Notes: generated by a model from the letters alone, not told the origin. A stretch of 21,492 nucleotides of DNA from Halonatronomonas sp964558325 (GCA_964558325.1 CAZLCX010000034.1:1-21492); one strand, 5' to 3'; shown: positions 1 to 5,963, counted from the first letter of the stretch. Numbers and translations are program-made.

Positions 1-26
1 ATATCCTGCTAATTGTTAATCATACC

Positions 27-55
27 TTGACAATATAGTTAATAGGTATTACAAT
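27..55 (+). promoter_or_regulatory. Sigma-A type promoter upstream of a truncated gene fragment
   Basis: TTGACA at 27-32 and TACAAT at 50-55 are separated by exactly 17 bp, close to a consensus vegetative promoter. No intact ORF starts just downstream: the first ATGs (98 and 101) run into a stop within three codons. The promoter may now make only a short non-coding transcript, or it may be a relic. Confidence 0.6.
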
Positions 56-84
56 AGTTGAGGTTCTAATGATTTTCAATGTAA

Positions 85-243
85 TATTTATTAATTTATG
101 ATGAATTAGGAGCTAGATTTTTAGGCTTTTTAATGGGCTTTACTTTAGGAATTGGAACTTTTATTGGGTTTGTGGCAGTAGGTCCTATGACTAAGATAGC
201 CTTTAATTTTGTCGAAAAATTTAAAGCTTTTAGGAGCATTTAG
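85..243 (+). pseudogene. C-terminal remnant of an integral membrane protein, possibly YczE-like
   Basis: After a TAA at 82-84, one frame stays open to the TAG at 241-243 and encodes about 52 residues without a usable start codon. The fragment holds a Gly-rich hydrophobic segment (LGFLMGFTLGIGTFIGFVAV) and then GPMTKIAFNF. The spacing of the G.GT and GP motifs recalls the last transmembrane helix of YczE-type membrane proteins. That assignment comes from memory of the family and is weak. The visible facts are an open frame, membrane-like composition and no 5' end. A strong promoter stands directly in front of the truncation, which suggests a deletion joined unrelated DNA to the 3' end of the gene. 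Confidence 0.4.
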
Positions 244-282
244 GTATAATCTTGACTTTGTGAAATTTGTTAAGAGATACCA

Positions 283-315
283 GCAGGTAACCGTCGGGTA
301 ACCGGCAGGTCTAAT
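283..315. repeat. Short 11-bp tandem repeat, about 2.5 units
   Basis: Three consecutive 11-bp units start at 283, 294 and 305: GCAGGTAACCG, TCGGGTAACCG, GCAGGTCTAAT. The first two share GGTAACC (an odd-length palindrome, GGT-A-ACC); the first and third share GCAGGT. A period of 11 bp is about one DNA helical turn, so the units would face the same side of the helix. The patch is markedly more GC-rich than its surroundings. It lies about 90 bp upstream of the small ORF at 405 and could be a protein-binding site. No protein is implicated. Confidence 0.5.
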
Positions 316-404
316 GATAAATTGATGATAGAAGAGATAGTTGGTTGTCTGTAAATCGACAAAAAATTTAAGATGATTTTAGTTTGGATCTGGAGGTGAG
401 TTTA

Positions 405-539
405 ATGGAGACAATGAAATTGATGATTACAAATTATGAAGTAAAGACTACAGAAGAAAAAGCTGAGAAGGTTAAGAGTAAAATTATAAATGAGAAACAG
501 AGTGACAGCTTTGTAAATGGATTTCTAAATCTTGTATAA
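405..539 (+). CDS. Small hypothetical protein, 44 aa
   Basis: This is an ATG-to-TAA ORF of 44 residues. A strong Shine-Dalgarno sequence (GGAGGTGAG, 392-400) is suitably spaced from the ATG, and an intrinsic terminator starts 11 bp after the stop. That pairing supports real translation even though the product is short. The peptide is mixed-charge and Lys/Glu-rich in the middle (EEKAEKVKSK), with no signal peptide, no membrane segment and no cysteines. It ends in a short hydrophobic stretch (FVNGFLNLV). I do not recognise the family. It stands alone: the neighbours are a truncated membrane-protein fragment upstream and a secreted barrel-like protein downstream. It could be a short regulatory peptide or a small unannotated protein. 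Confidence 0.55.
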   Translation: METMKLMITNYEVKTTEEKAEKVKSKIINEKQSDSFVNGFLNLV

Positions 540-549
540 ATTTATATTC

Positions 550-588
550 TCCTCTGACGGTAATTAATTCACTGTCAGGGGATTTTTC
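550..588 (+). terminator. Intrinsic terminator of the 44-aa ORF
   Basis: A stem of TCCTCTGAC paired with GTCAGGGGA (one G-T pair) is followed by TTTTT. It sits 11 bp after the stop of the small ORF. The hairpin loop is about 14 nt. Confidence 0.75.
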
Positions 589-763
589 ATAGGCTGGTAG
601 GATATAAGAGTATATAGCAGTTAATATTTAATAATCGGCTATAATGGCAGGCAGCAATCACTGGGGTTGTTAAACATTTTGGGTTAATAAGCCGATAATT
701 ATAATATAAGGAATAGTAGTTTTGAGTCTAAAAGCAAATTTAATAATTTGAAAGGAAGGTAAT

Positions 764-1363
764 ATGACTGCTCAAAATAATATTTTTACAGGTTTTAACT
801 TAAGATTAATCCTAGCTGGTATTTTGATGCTGCTTCTTATAATGACAGGTTCGGTAGGTGCTGATGAGCCAGTTGAAATTCCACTGCAGGAAACAAAAAT
901 TGTTGCTGGAGCCAATCTGGCGACCTATGAAGATGCTAATACAGGTTTTCATGTCTATGGAGGAGCTGGAGTGCCAGTTGATGACGATCTCTTTGTAACA
1001 GGACGGTATGAGCGTTATTTTGCTGAGGATCTTGGACTGAATGCTATTACAGCTAACTTTGAATATGATATGGCCAGGATAGTAACTGATGAGTTTGAAC
1101 TGCTTAGGATTTATGCCCAGGGTAATATAGGTTATTATTTTGGAAGTTTTGCTGAAGAATCGATAAGTGGCCTTGGTATTAAGGGCGGAATGGGAGCTGA
1201 GGCTGAGATTGCAGGAGGATTTGGAGCCAGTGCTAATTTGAACTTTCGTCCCCTGGAATTTGAAGATACTTCTGAAAATAATGATGAAGATACTGAGGAT
1301 AATAATGGGAATGTTAATCTGACTGGACTTGAAGTTGGGTTAGGTGTCTTTTACAGTTTTTAA
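764..1363 (+). CDS. Predicted outer-membrane beta-barrel protein, 199 aa
   Basis: The protein has an N-terminal signal peptide (hydrophobic residues about 15-31, probable cleavage after VGA at 33). The rest alternates polar and hydrophobic/aromatic residues in strand-like segments (GFHVYGGAGV, LFVTGRYERYF, IYAQGNIGYYFG, GLEVGLGVFYSF). It ends in Tyr-Ser-Phe; a C-terminal aromatic residue closing the last strand is a hallmark of BAM-assembled outer-membrane proteins. A low-complexity acidic Asn/Asp/Glu stretch (about 167-184) precedes the last strand and could be an exposed loop. The ATG is preceded by AAGGAAGG at 752-759. The gene is a monocistron with a strong terminator. The precise family is not recognised; OmpW- or OprF-like small barrels are possible. 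It lies directly upstream of the curli-like locus and might act at the same surface, but that link is by position only. Confidence 0.75.
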   Translation: MTAQNNIFTGFNLRLILAGILMLLLIMTGSVGADEPVEIPLQETKIVAGANLATYEDANTGFHVYGGAGVPVDDDLFVTGRYERYFAEDLGLNAITANFEYDMARIVTDEFELLRIYAQGNIGYYFGSFAEESISGLGIKGGMGAEAEIAGGFGASANLNFRPLEFEDTSENNDEDTEDNNGNVNLTGLEVGLGVFYSF

Positions 1364-1387
1364 TAGGATAATTTGATTGTAAGTAGT

Positions 1388-1418
1388 GAGTCCCCTCTAA
1401 TCAGGGGGCTCTTTTTTT
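1388..1418 (+). terminator. Intrinsic terminator of the barrel-protein gene
   Basis: GAGTCCCCT pairs with AGGGGGCTC (one G-T pair) around a 6-nt loop, followed by seven T. It lies 25 bp after the stop codon. Confidence 0.9.
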
Positions 1419-1481
1419 ATGTTAACCTGGCTACAATTTGATGATAAATCCTGTTCCATTTAAATAGAATAGTAATTATTA

Positions 1482-1510
1482 TTGCTTAAAGTATAGTAGA
1501 TTGGTATATT
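1482..1510 (+). promoter_or_regulatory. Probable promoter of the curlin gene
   Basis: TTGCTT at 1482-1487 and TATATT at 1505-1510 are 17 bp apart. A start site near 1517 would give a leader of about 125 nt before the curlin ATG at 1643, just enclosing the structured element at 1532-1630. Confidence 0.5.
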
Positions 1511-1531
1511 ATAAGTAGATTAAATAATTTA

Positions 1532-1634
1532 CTCTTTGGAGGCGATGAACTATCATTCTAATCTGGTCACCTATAAAGGATGATAGGGAGCTAATGGTGA
1601 AACCGGCCAAAAAAACTAATTTCCAAAGAGGAGG
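1532..1634 (+). promoter_or_regulatory. Structured 5' leader (candidate riboswitch or RNA thermometer) overlapping the curlin RBS
   Basis: Three nested pairings can be read directly. P1: CTCTTTGGA (1532-1540) is perfectly complementary to TCCAAAGAG (1622-1630). P2: CTATCATTC (1550-1558) pairs with GGATGATAG (1578-1586), one G-T pair. Pseudoknot: CTGGTCACC (1563-1571), inside the P2 loop, pairs with GGTGA plus CCGG (1596-1600 and 1603-1606) with a 2-nt bulge. The 3' strand of P1 ends in the first bases of the Shine-Dalgarno GAGGAGG (1628-1634), so closing P1 would partly hide it. This matches no riboswitch class I know by sequence; I compared mentally with the c-di-GMP-I and -II, c-di-AMP, SAM, THF, fluoride and cobalamin consensus motifs. 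A ligand or temperature role is inference. Confidence 0.5.
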
Positions 1635-1642
1635 AATTAAAA

Positions 1643-2479
1643 ATGAGAAAAGCTTTAATTTTAGGTCTGGCGTTGGTATTTGTATTGGGCATGACAGTGG
1701 GTGCTTCAGCATTTAATTGGAATTGGCCTGGTCTTACTGGCGAAGATTATTATATTGATTCAGGTGATTATTTTGGTAATGTGCCTTATCAATTACAATC
1801 TGGCACAGGTGCAGAGATAATTCAAGAAGGTAATAATGATACTGCAACTATTAATCAAACAGGTTTAAATAAAGCTCATATTGGTCAGGGTATAGATTTT
1901 CAATTTAATCCAGCTCAAACTGGAGCCAGCGAAGATAATATAGCAATGATTGATCAAGTGGGCTCTGATAATGAAGGTGAAGTAAATCAAAGGGGAATGG
2001 AAAACATTGCAGACATTGATCAATTAGGTGATGATAATTATGCTGGCGTTGGACAGGCCGGGGACGATATGATAGCAAACGTATCCCAAGATGCAGTAAA
2101 TAGTTTTGTAAGAGTAAGTCAATTTGGCGGAGAAGGATCAATAGCAGATATTACTCAATTTGGTGATACTAATAGAATTAGAACCAGACAAAATGGAGAC
2201 TTCCATGATGTAACTGTAGAACAAGAAGTTGGCTCCTACTGGAGTTATGCCAAGACCGAACAAACAGGTTCATACCATACCGCCGATGTTTATCAGGCTG
2301 GCGGGAAAAACGGAACTTTTGTAGATCAGGATGGTATGGACAACTGGGCTGAAGTATCTCAAGATGGCGAGTCTAATGAAGCCTTTGTTGATCAAGATGG
2401 TTCTGGACTAAATGCACTAATCAGTCAAAATGGAAATGGTAATTATGGTGAAATCAATCAGACTGGCGGAGGATATTAA
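1643..2479 (+). CDS. Curlin-repeat secreted protein (CsgA/CsgB-like), 278 aa
   Basis: Predicted subunit of a curli-like extracellular amyloid fibre. It has a clear signal peptide (residues 1-23, ending ASA) and a short spacer. From about residue 58 to the C-terminus it carries about 19 half-repeats of the curlin pattern, in which hydrophobic-x-Gln-x-Gly alternates with Asn-x-Ala-x-hydrophobic. Examples are INQTG, IDQVG, VNQRG, IDQLG, VSQFG, ITQFG, VDQDG and ISQNG. In the family each repeat forms one strand-turn-strand rung of a beta-solenoid, with the Gln and Asn residues stacking. E. coli CsgA is about half this length, so this is a long version. The ATG follows GAGGAGG. A second curlin gene follows, then a broken csgG-like gene. 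Export would need Sec and an outer-membrane pore. The protein is acidic. Whether it is the major or minor subunit cannot be told. Confidence 0.9.
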   Translation: MRKALILGLALVFVLGMTVGASAFNWNWPGLTGEDYYIDSGDYFGNVPYQLQSGTGAEIIQEGNNDTATINQTGLNKAHIGQGIDFQFNPAQTGASEDNIAMIDQVGSDNEGEVNQRGMENIADIDQLGDDNYAGVGQAGDDMIANVSQDAVNSFVRVSQFGGEGSIADITQFGDTNRIRTRQNGDFHDVTVEQEVGSYWSYAKTEQTGSYHTADVYQAGGKNGTFVDQDGMDNWAEVSQDGESNEAFVDQDGSGLNALISQNGNGNYGEINQTGGGY

Positions 2480-2520
2480 TATTCATTTAAATAATGAGAT
2501 ATAGATAAATAATTAAAAAA

Positions 2521-2566
2521 GGGGCAGACTGAATATAGAGGGAGAGATATTCAGTCTGCTTCTTCT
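2521..2566 (+). terminator. Strong hairpin between the curlin genes; terminator or processing element
   Basis: GCAGACTGAATAT (2524-2536) and ATATTCAGTCTGC (2547-2559) form a perfect 13-bp stem with a purine-only 10-nt loop. The following tract (TTCTTCT) is only moderately T-rich, and the preceding AAAAAAGGGG can extend the stem. It could be a leaky terminator that lowers downstream expression, or a transcript-stabilising hairpin. No convincing separate promoter was seen between it and the next gene. Confidence 0.5.
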
Positions 2567-2591
2567 AAATTGTATTGACCGGGAGGTGTTC

Positions 2592-2646
2592 CAATGATCA
2601 ATCTCAAAAAAATAATGACTGTTATGTTGATTATTACTGTAGCAGT
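2592..2646 (+). repeat. Exact 55-bp duplicate of the start of the second curlin gene (probable contig-end overlap)
   Basis: Positions 2592-2646 are identical to 2747-2801. The left copy ends exactly where the N run begins and the right copy starts exactly where it ends. It holds a good Shine-Dalgarno (GGGAGGTG, 2581-2588) just upstream and the ATG at 2594. The two copies are 155 bp apart, so they are not in the same reading frame. The simplest reading is that two overlapping contig ends were placed side by side with a 100-N spacer. Confidence 0.85.
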
Positions 2647-2746
2647 NNNNNNNNNNNNNNNNNNNNNNNNNNNNNNNNNNNNNNNNNNNNNNNNNNNNNN
2701 NNNNNNNNNNNNNNNNNNNNNNNNNNNNNNNNNNNNNNNNNNNNNN
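2647..2746. other. Assembly gap, 100 N
   Basis: A run of exactly 100 unknown bases, a conventional placeholder for a scaffold gap of unknown size. Nothing can be annotated here. Any reading frame crossing it is not meaningful. Confidence 0.95.
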
Positions 2747-2748
2747 CA

Positions 2749-3426
2749 ATGATCAATCTCAAAAAAATAATGACTGTTATGTTGATTATTACTGTAGCAG
2801 TTCTTTTAACCGGTAATTTAATATATGCATCTCAGGGCAATAATGGTAACAATAATGGTCAGGGTCCTGGGGGCGATGGTCCTCCAGGGTTAGTTGATGA
2901 TATTCCTCCAGGAATTCTTGGCTCTGGTAATGGTCCTGGATTTGAATTTCCTGGTGAAGGTGAATTTCCAGGACAATTGAATCCATTTCTGCCTGGCGAA
3001 CCTGGGAATGATAACCCTGGTAATGGAGAGCCAGGAGATGATTATCACTGGGATTATGATTTTGAGCCAATTGCCTTTATTTATCAGGAAGGTAATGATA
3101 ATGATGGCCGAATTGACCAGCATGGTGAAGGTAACTGGGCTGGTATAAAACAATTTGGTGATCATAATAATTCAGCAATTGATCAATATGGTGATAATAA
3201 TTTTGCCAAAGCAGTTCAGTTCGGAACTGGTAATGATTCTAACATTGAGCAGGATGGCTATAAAAATAAAGCTGGAATTGGTCAGTCTGGACATGATAAT
3301 GAAGCTGATATCAAGCAGACAGGAGATTACAATAAAGCCTTAATAACACAGATGGGTTCAAATAATTCTGCCAGTATTGAGCAGAATGGTAACGGTCTTA
3401 ACCTTGATATAAGTTTTAACTGGTAA
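2749..3426 (+). CDS. Second curlin-repeat secreted protein with Gly/Pro-rich linker, 225 aa
   Basis: Predicted curli-like fibre component. Signal peptide about 1-27 (lysines at 5-6, hydrophobic core, ending IYA). Residues about 28-103 are low-complexity and rich in Gly, Pro, Asn and acidic residues. From about 108 to 217 there are about ten curlin half-repeats (IYQEG, IDQHG, IKQFG, IDQYG, IEQDG, IGQSG, IKQTG, ITQMG, IEQNG and one variant, AVQFG). The protein ends SFNW. The linker is unlike the first curlin and could be a spacer or a wall- or matrix-binding segment, making this a candidate nucleator or anchor; that role is inferred. The start chosen is the ATG after the N gap. In the true sequence it is probably the same ATG as 2594, whose Shine-Dalgarno GGGAGGTG lies 6 bp upstream. 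A longer frame starting at 2575 and crossing the gap is an artefact. Confidence 0.85.
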   Translation: MINLKKIMTVMLIITVAVLLTGNLIYASQGNNGNNNGQGPGGDGPPGLVDDIPPGILGSGNGPGFEFPGEGEFPGQLNPFLPGEPGNDNPGNGEPGDDYHWDYDFEPIAFIYQEGNDNDGRIDQHGEGNWAGIKQFGDHNNSAIDQYGDNNFAKAVQFGTGNDSNIEQDGYKNKAGIGQSGHDNEADIKQTGDYNKALITQMGSNNSASIEQNGNGLNLDISFNW

Positions 3427-3451
3427 TGGTTATTAAGTGAGGTTAAGTTAT

Positions 3452-3500
3452 TTCCAAAATCGCTGCATTGACTGTGGCGGTTTTGGAATTTCTTATTTAA
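3452..3500 (+). terminator. Terminator after the curlin genes
   Basis: TTCCAAAATCGC (3452-3463) pairs over 12 bp with GCGGTTTTGGAA (3477-3488), one T-G pair, followed by the T-rich TTTCTTATTT. It separates the curlin genes from the csgG remnant. Confidence 0.75.
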
Positions 3501-3516
3501 TAAAGAAGGGTTTGAA

Positions 3517-4005
3517 ATGAGAAGATATGGACTTATGATATTATTTATTTTTGTATTTGTTTATCTAATCTTTAGTTATGCTGAAGCTATAAATTATACA
3601 ATGAGTTGGGTTTTTCAATTTTTTAACAGCCCTAATGCTCAATAGATCAAAATGACTGGAACGGATTATGTTATTGAAGGAGCTATTACTGAATATCATG
3701 TTGATAGAAATACTGGAGGAACAGGACTTTCGATTGGTGGATTAGGTGGTTCGACTGAGTATGCCAGAGCTACAACTGCGATTGATATCAGGCTGGTTGA
3801 TACTACAACTGCAGAGGTTGTCTGGTCAGAAAGTTTAAAAAGTGAGATTATTGGTAAAAAGGTTGGTCTTCAGGCATTTTCCTTTATGGGATATAATATA
3901 GTTGAACTTGAGACTGGCCAGGGCAAACAGGAGGTAATAAATCTAGTTGTAAGGACTTTGCTTGAGGAAGCTGTCTTCAAATTGGCTGAAAGCGGAGCAA
4001 TTTAA
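3517..4005 (+). pseudogene. csgG-like: Decayed CsgG-like curli secretion channel (internal deletion plus in-frame TAG)
   Basis: An ATG at 3517 opens a 42-codon segment that starts like a signal peptide (MRRYGLMILFIFVFVYLIFS, then AEA). It ends at a TAG at 3643-3645. The same frame continues (IKMTGTDYVIEGAITEY...) to the stop at 4003-4005. The second part carries hallmarks of the CsgG/HfaB family: Y-V-I-E-G-A-I-T-E-Y, a Gly-rich stretch, then A-x-x-x-I-D-I-R-L-V-D-x-x-T-x-E-V-V-W-S. In all 163 codons remain, against about 250-280 in intact CsgG proteins, and the conserved N-terminal ABD-like half is missing. CsgG forms the outer-membrane pore that exports curlin subunits. An ATG at 3652 could restart translation, but it would lack a signal peptide and half of the fold. 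Decay is the best reading. A functional paralogue elsewhere in the genome is possible. Confidence 0.75.
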
Positions 4006-4085
4006 ATTTATTTAAGATGTTTTTAATGAAAAGTTTAAAAAATTATAAGTCTTATAAAGTATGGTTTTAAGTAGTTCTTCATTCT

Positions 4086-4112
4086 GGCTCCCTTATTGGG
4101 AGCTTATTTTTT
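4086..4112 (+). terminator. Terminator after the csgG remnant
   Basis: GGCTCCC and GGGAGCT flank a 5-nt loop (TTATT) and are followed by TATTTTTT. Confidence 0.85.
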
Positions 4113-4219
4113 GAAATAAAGTTTATATTTATAAGATTTATTAAAGGATTATTCGTTATAAAAGAAGAATAATTAATTATAACAAAGGGGAATTAATAAA
4201 AAGTTAGGTGGGGGTCCAT

Positions 4220-5620
4220 TTGAAAAAATTTTTAGTTATTATGATTGCTGGATTTTTACTTGTTGGTTTTACTGGGTTAGAAGTTTCAGCTGATAGGGGA
4301 TCAATTCCATTTAGGCCAGATGTCAGAATCTATGAGCCATTGCAGCAGGCAATTATTGCTTGGAATGGTGAGGAGCAGATTTTGATACTTTCGACTGACT
4401 TATATGCTTCAGAAACGACAAAAGTGCTTGAGGTGATTCCACTGCCAGCTGAGCCTGAAGTGACTGAGGCTGATCCTGAAATTTATCAGAAGGTTCATAA
4501 TCTTTATGGGGAAGAGTTAGATCAGGCTTTTACAGTATTGAGAAGTGGCGGGGAGGGTGGATCAGGAGAGGTTGAGCCAGCTGGAGAAGTTACTTTTCAG
4601 GAGAAGATTGGAGCCCAGGATATTTCCGTAACCCGGGTTAATCGGCCAGCTGATTTTGTCAGCTGGGTTAATGAATATTTGAGTTCCCAGGGGGTTGATA
4701 ATCCGACAATTCCAGATAGTCTGGGTGATGTAATTGTAGAATATATTGAAGATAGTTTTGATTGGTTTGTTTTTTCTGTTATTGAGTTAACTGAGGAGAC
4801 CCATTCTCAGGAGGCCATTCAGTATCGATTTAAATCTGATGCTGCCTATTTTCCATTAAAAATTACCAGAACTGAGACAGGTAGCACTGAGCTTGAGATT
4901 ATGGCTTTTATGCCACCTAAACAGGTTGAACGGGAGTCAAGTAGAACTTTGAATTTCCTGCCAACAAATGTGCCGGTATCAGTTGATAATTATCAGATTA
5001 TGGAGATAGACGAAGGAATAGGTCAGATGATGTCTAATTATGAAATTTCAGGACTTCATCACTGGTATATTAGCGGTGAATTAAGTGAGTTTAAAGAAGA
5101 TTTAGTGGTAACTGTGCCAACCCCATCAGAAGACGAACTGGTTTATTATCAGGGGATGCCCTATTATAATATCAGGCAGTCTGATATGGATAAATATGTT
5201 TCTCTAAATGAAGAATTAACTGATCTTGAAGAAGAAATTATAACCGGTGAGATAGAAGTTAGACCATTGTCAGAGGAAACATTTTTAACAGGTCCTTTTA
5301 TAGATGATGCTTTATTACTTAACCCCTATAATGGCAGAACAATTGTCGGTTATCAGAATTTGCTTGATAAAGAAACTGGTTTACATGGTTATTATGTTGA
5401 TGAGGTTGAATTTGATCTCCTTGATCTAACAGGACTGCCGGATTTCTTTGAAAGAGAGATTAGATTTGGTATGATGGAGGACGATGATAGATATTTTAAT
5501 ATGCCGGCATTTTATCTGACAGATGTTGATGGCTATGAGTTTATATGTGGTGAGGCTCTTTATCTTGAGTCAGGTTCTTTTTCAGGAAATTCAAATTGTT
5601 TCTGGCATCCTGAAGAATAA
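4220..5620 (+). CDS. Secreted DUF2330-like protein of unknown function, 466 aa
   Basis: The N-terminus is a signal peptide (MKKFLVIMIAGFLLVGFTG, cleavage near VSA|D at residue 24). It is followed at once by DRGSIPFRPDVRIYEPLQQA, then a segment with IIAWNGEEQILILSTDLYAS and EVIPLPAEPEV. This pattern (an Ile-Pro-Phe start, Glu-Pro-x-Gln-x-Ala-Ile-Ile-Ala-Trp, and a Pro-Leu-Pro-x-x-Pro-x-Val loop) is what I recall for DUF2330-type exported proteins, whose function is unknown. The rest is acidic with no clear catalytic motif and no lipobox. I prefer the TTG at 4220 over the GTG at 4208, because AGGTGGGGG (4206-4214) is an ideal Shine-Dalgarno for the TTG and overlaps the GTG. It stands between terminators as a single gene, or with the small gene that follows 51 bp later. 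Two cysteines near the C-terminus (in ICGEA and NCFWH) could form a disulphide. Confidence 0.7.
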   Translation: MKKFLVIMIAGFLLVGFTGLEVSADRGSIPFRPDVRIYEPLQQAIIAWNGEEQILILSTDLYASETTKVLEVIPLPAEPEVTEADPEIYQKVHNLYGEELDQAFTVLRSGGEGGSGEVEPAGEVTFQEKIGAQDISVTRVNRPADFVSWVNEYLSSQGVDNPTIPDSLGDVIVEYIEDSFDWFVFSVIELTEETHSQEAIQYRFKSDAAYFPLKITRTETGSTELEIMAFMPPKQVERESSRTLNFLPTNVPVSVDNYQIMEIDEGIGQMMSNYEISGLHHWYISGELSEFKEDLVVTVPTPSEDELVYYQGMPYYNIRQSDMDKYVSLNEELTDLEEEIITGEIEVRPLSEETFLTGPFIDDALLLNPYNGRTIVGYQNLLDKETGLHGYYVDEVEFDLLDLTGLPDFFEREIRFGMMEDDDRYFNMPAFYLTDVDGYEFICGEALYLESGSFSGNSNCFWHPEE

Positions 5621-5671
5621 TATATTATAATCTTAATAAGAGTGATAATAATTTTGATTGGAGGCGATAGA

Positions 5672-5926
5672 ATGAGTGATAGTATGGATAAGTTTTTTGA
5701 AGATGTTTTTAAGAAATTTGATAAGGATATAGTCGATAGAATTTTACTTATGATTCAGAATGATCGGGAGTTGATGGACAAGTATTTAAAGCAGGTGGCA
5801 AATAGCAGCAAGGAGACTGTTAATGATGCTTTAAGTAAGAAGATTGAGGAGAAATATGATCTTCAATTTAAAGGAAAAAATTATCAGCCAAAGTCTACAC
5901 TGGCCACATATTTTGAAGAACATTAA
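5672..5926 (+). CDS. Small hypothetical protein, 84 aa
   Basis: The start is the ATG at 5672, preceded by GGAGGCGAT. An upstream extension to 5642 would begin with a poorly placed codon and contain that Shine-Dalgarno. The product is soluble, highly charged and predicted mostly helical (MDKFFEDVFKKFDKDIVDRI, then MIQNDRELMDKYLKQV). It has no signal peptide, membrane segment or cysteine. The C-terminal part (KYDLQFKGKNYQPKSTLATY) looks less ordered. I do not recognise a family. It lies 51 bp after the DUF2330-like gene and could share its transcript, and it is followed by a strong terminator. Confidence 0.7.
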   Translation: MSDSMDKFFEDVFKKFDKDIVDRILLMIQNDRELMDKYLKQVANSSKETVNDALSKKIEEKYDLQFKGKNYQPKSTLATYFEEH

Positions 5927-5963
5927 TGTCAGATAATTTAAACTTTTAAATTAGGCTAAAAGG

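Noticed and set aside
632..696. ATCGGCT...AGCCGAT inverted repeat upstream of the barrel gene
   Set aside because: Only 7 bp with a spacer of about 50 nt; too weak to call an operator or hairpin.
1541..1547. GGCGATG as a fluoride riboswitch start
   Set aside because: The rest of the fluoride aptamer (the matching strand and downstream conserved block) is absent. The same GGAGGCGAT string serves as a plain ribosome site before 5672.
1545..1583. Leader peptide of 12 codons starting at ATG 1545 upstream of the curlin gene
   Set aside because: Its GGAGGCG sits directly against the ATG with no spacing, and the segment is better explained as part of the structured leader.
1800..2479. Periodic sequence as a CRISPR or DNA satellite
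   Set aside because: The periodicity is at protein level (curlin half-repeats); the DNA units are divergent and without constant spacers.
2575..3426. A continuous ORF crossing the N run, giving a 283-residue protein
   Set aside because: It reads through 100 unknown bases and uses a different frame from the left copy of the gene start. The real start has a good Shine-Dalgarno and signal peptide at the ATG (2594 = 2749).
3643..3645. In-frame TAG in the csgG remnant read as pyrrolysine, which some Halanaerobiales use
   Set aside because: The gene also lacks about 90-110 residues, and TAG is an ordinary stop for several genes here (leuA, leuC, cimA, pheA). Decay explains it better.
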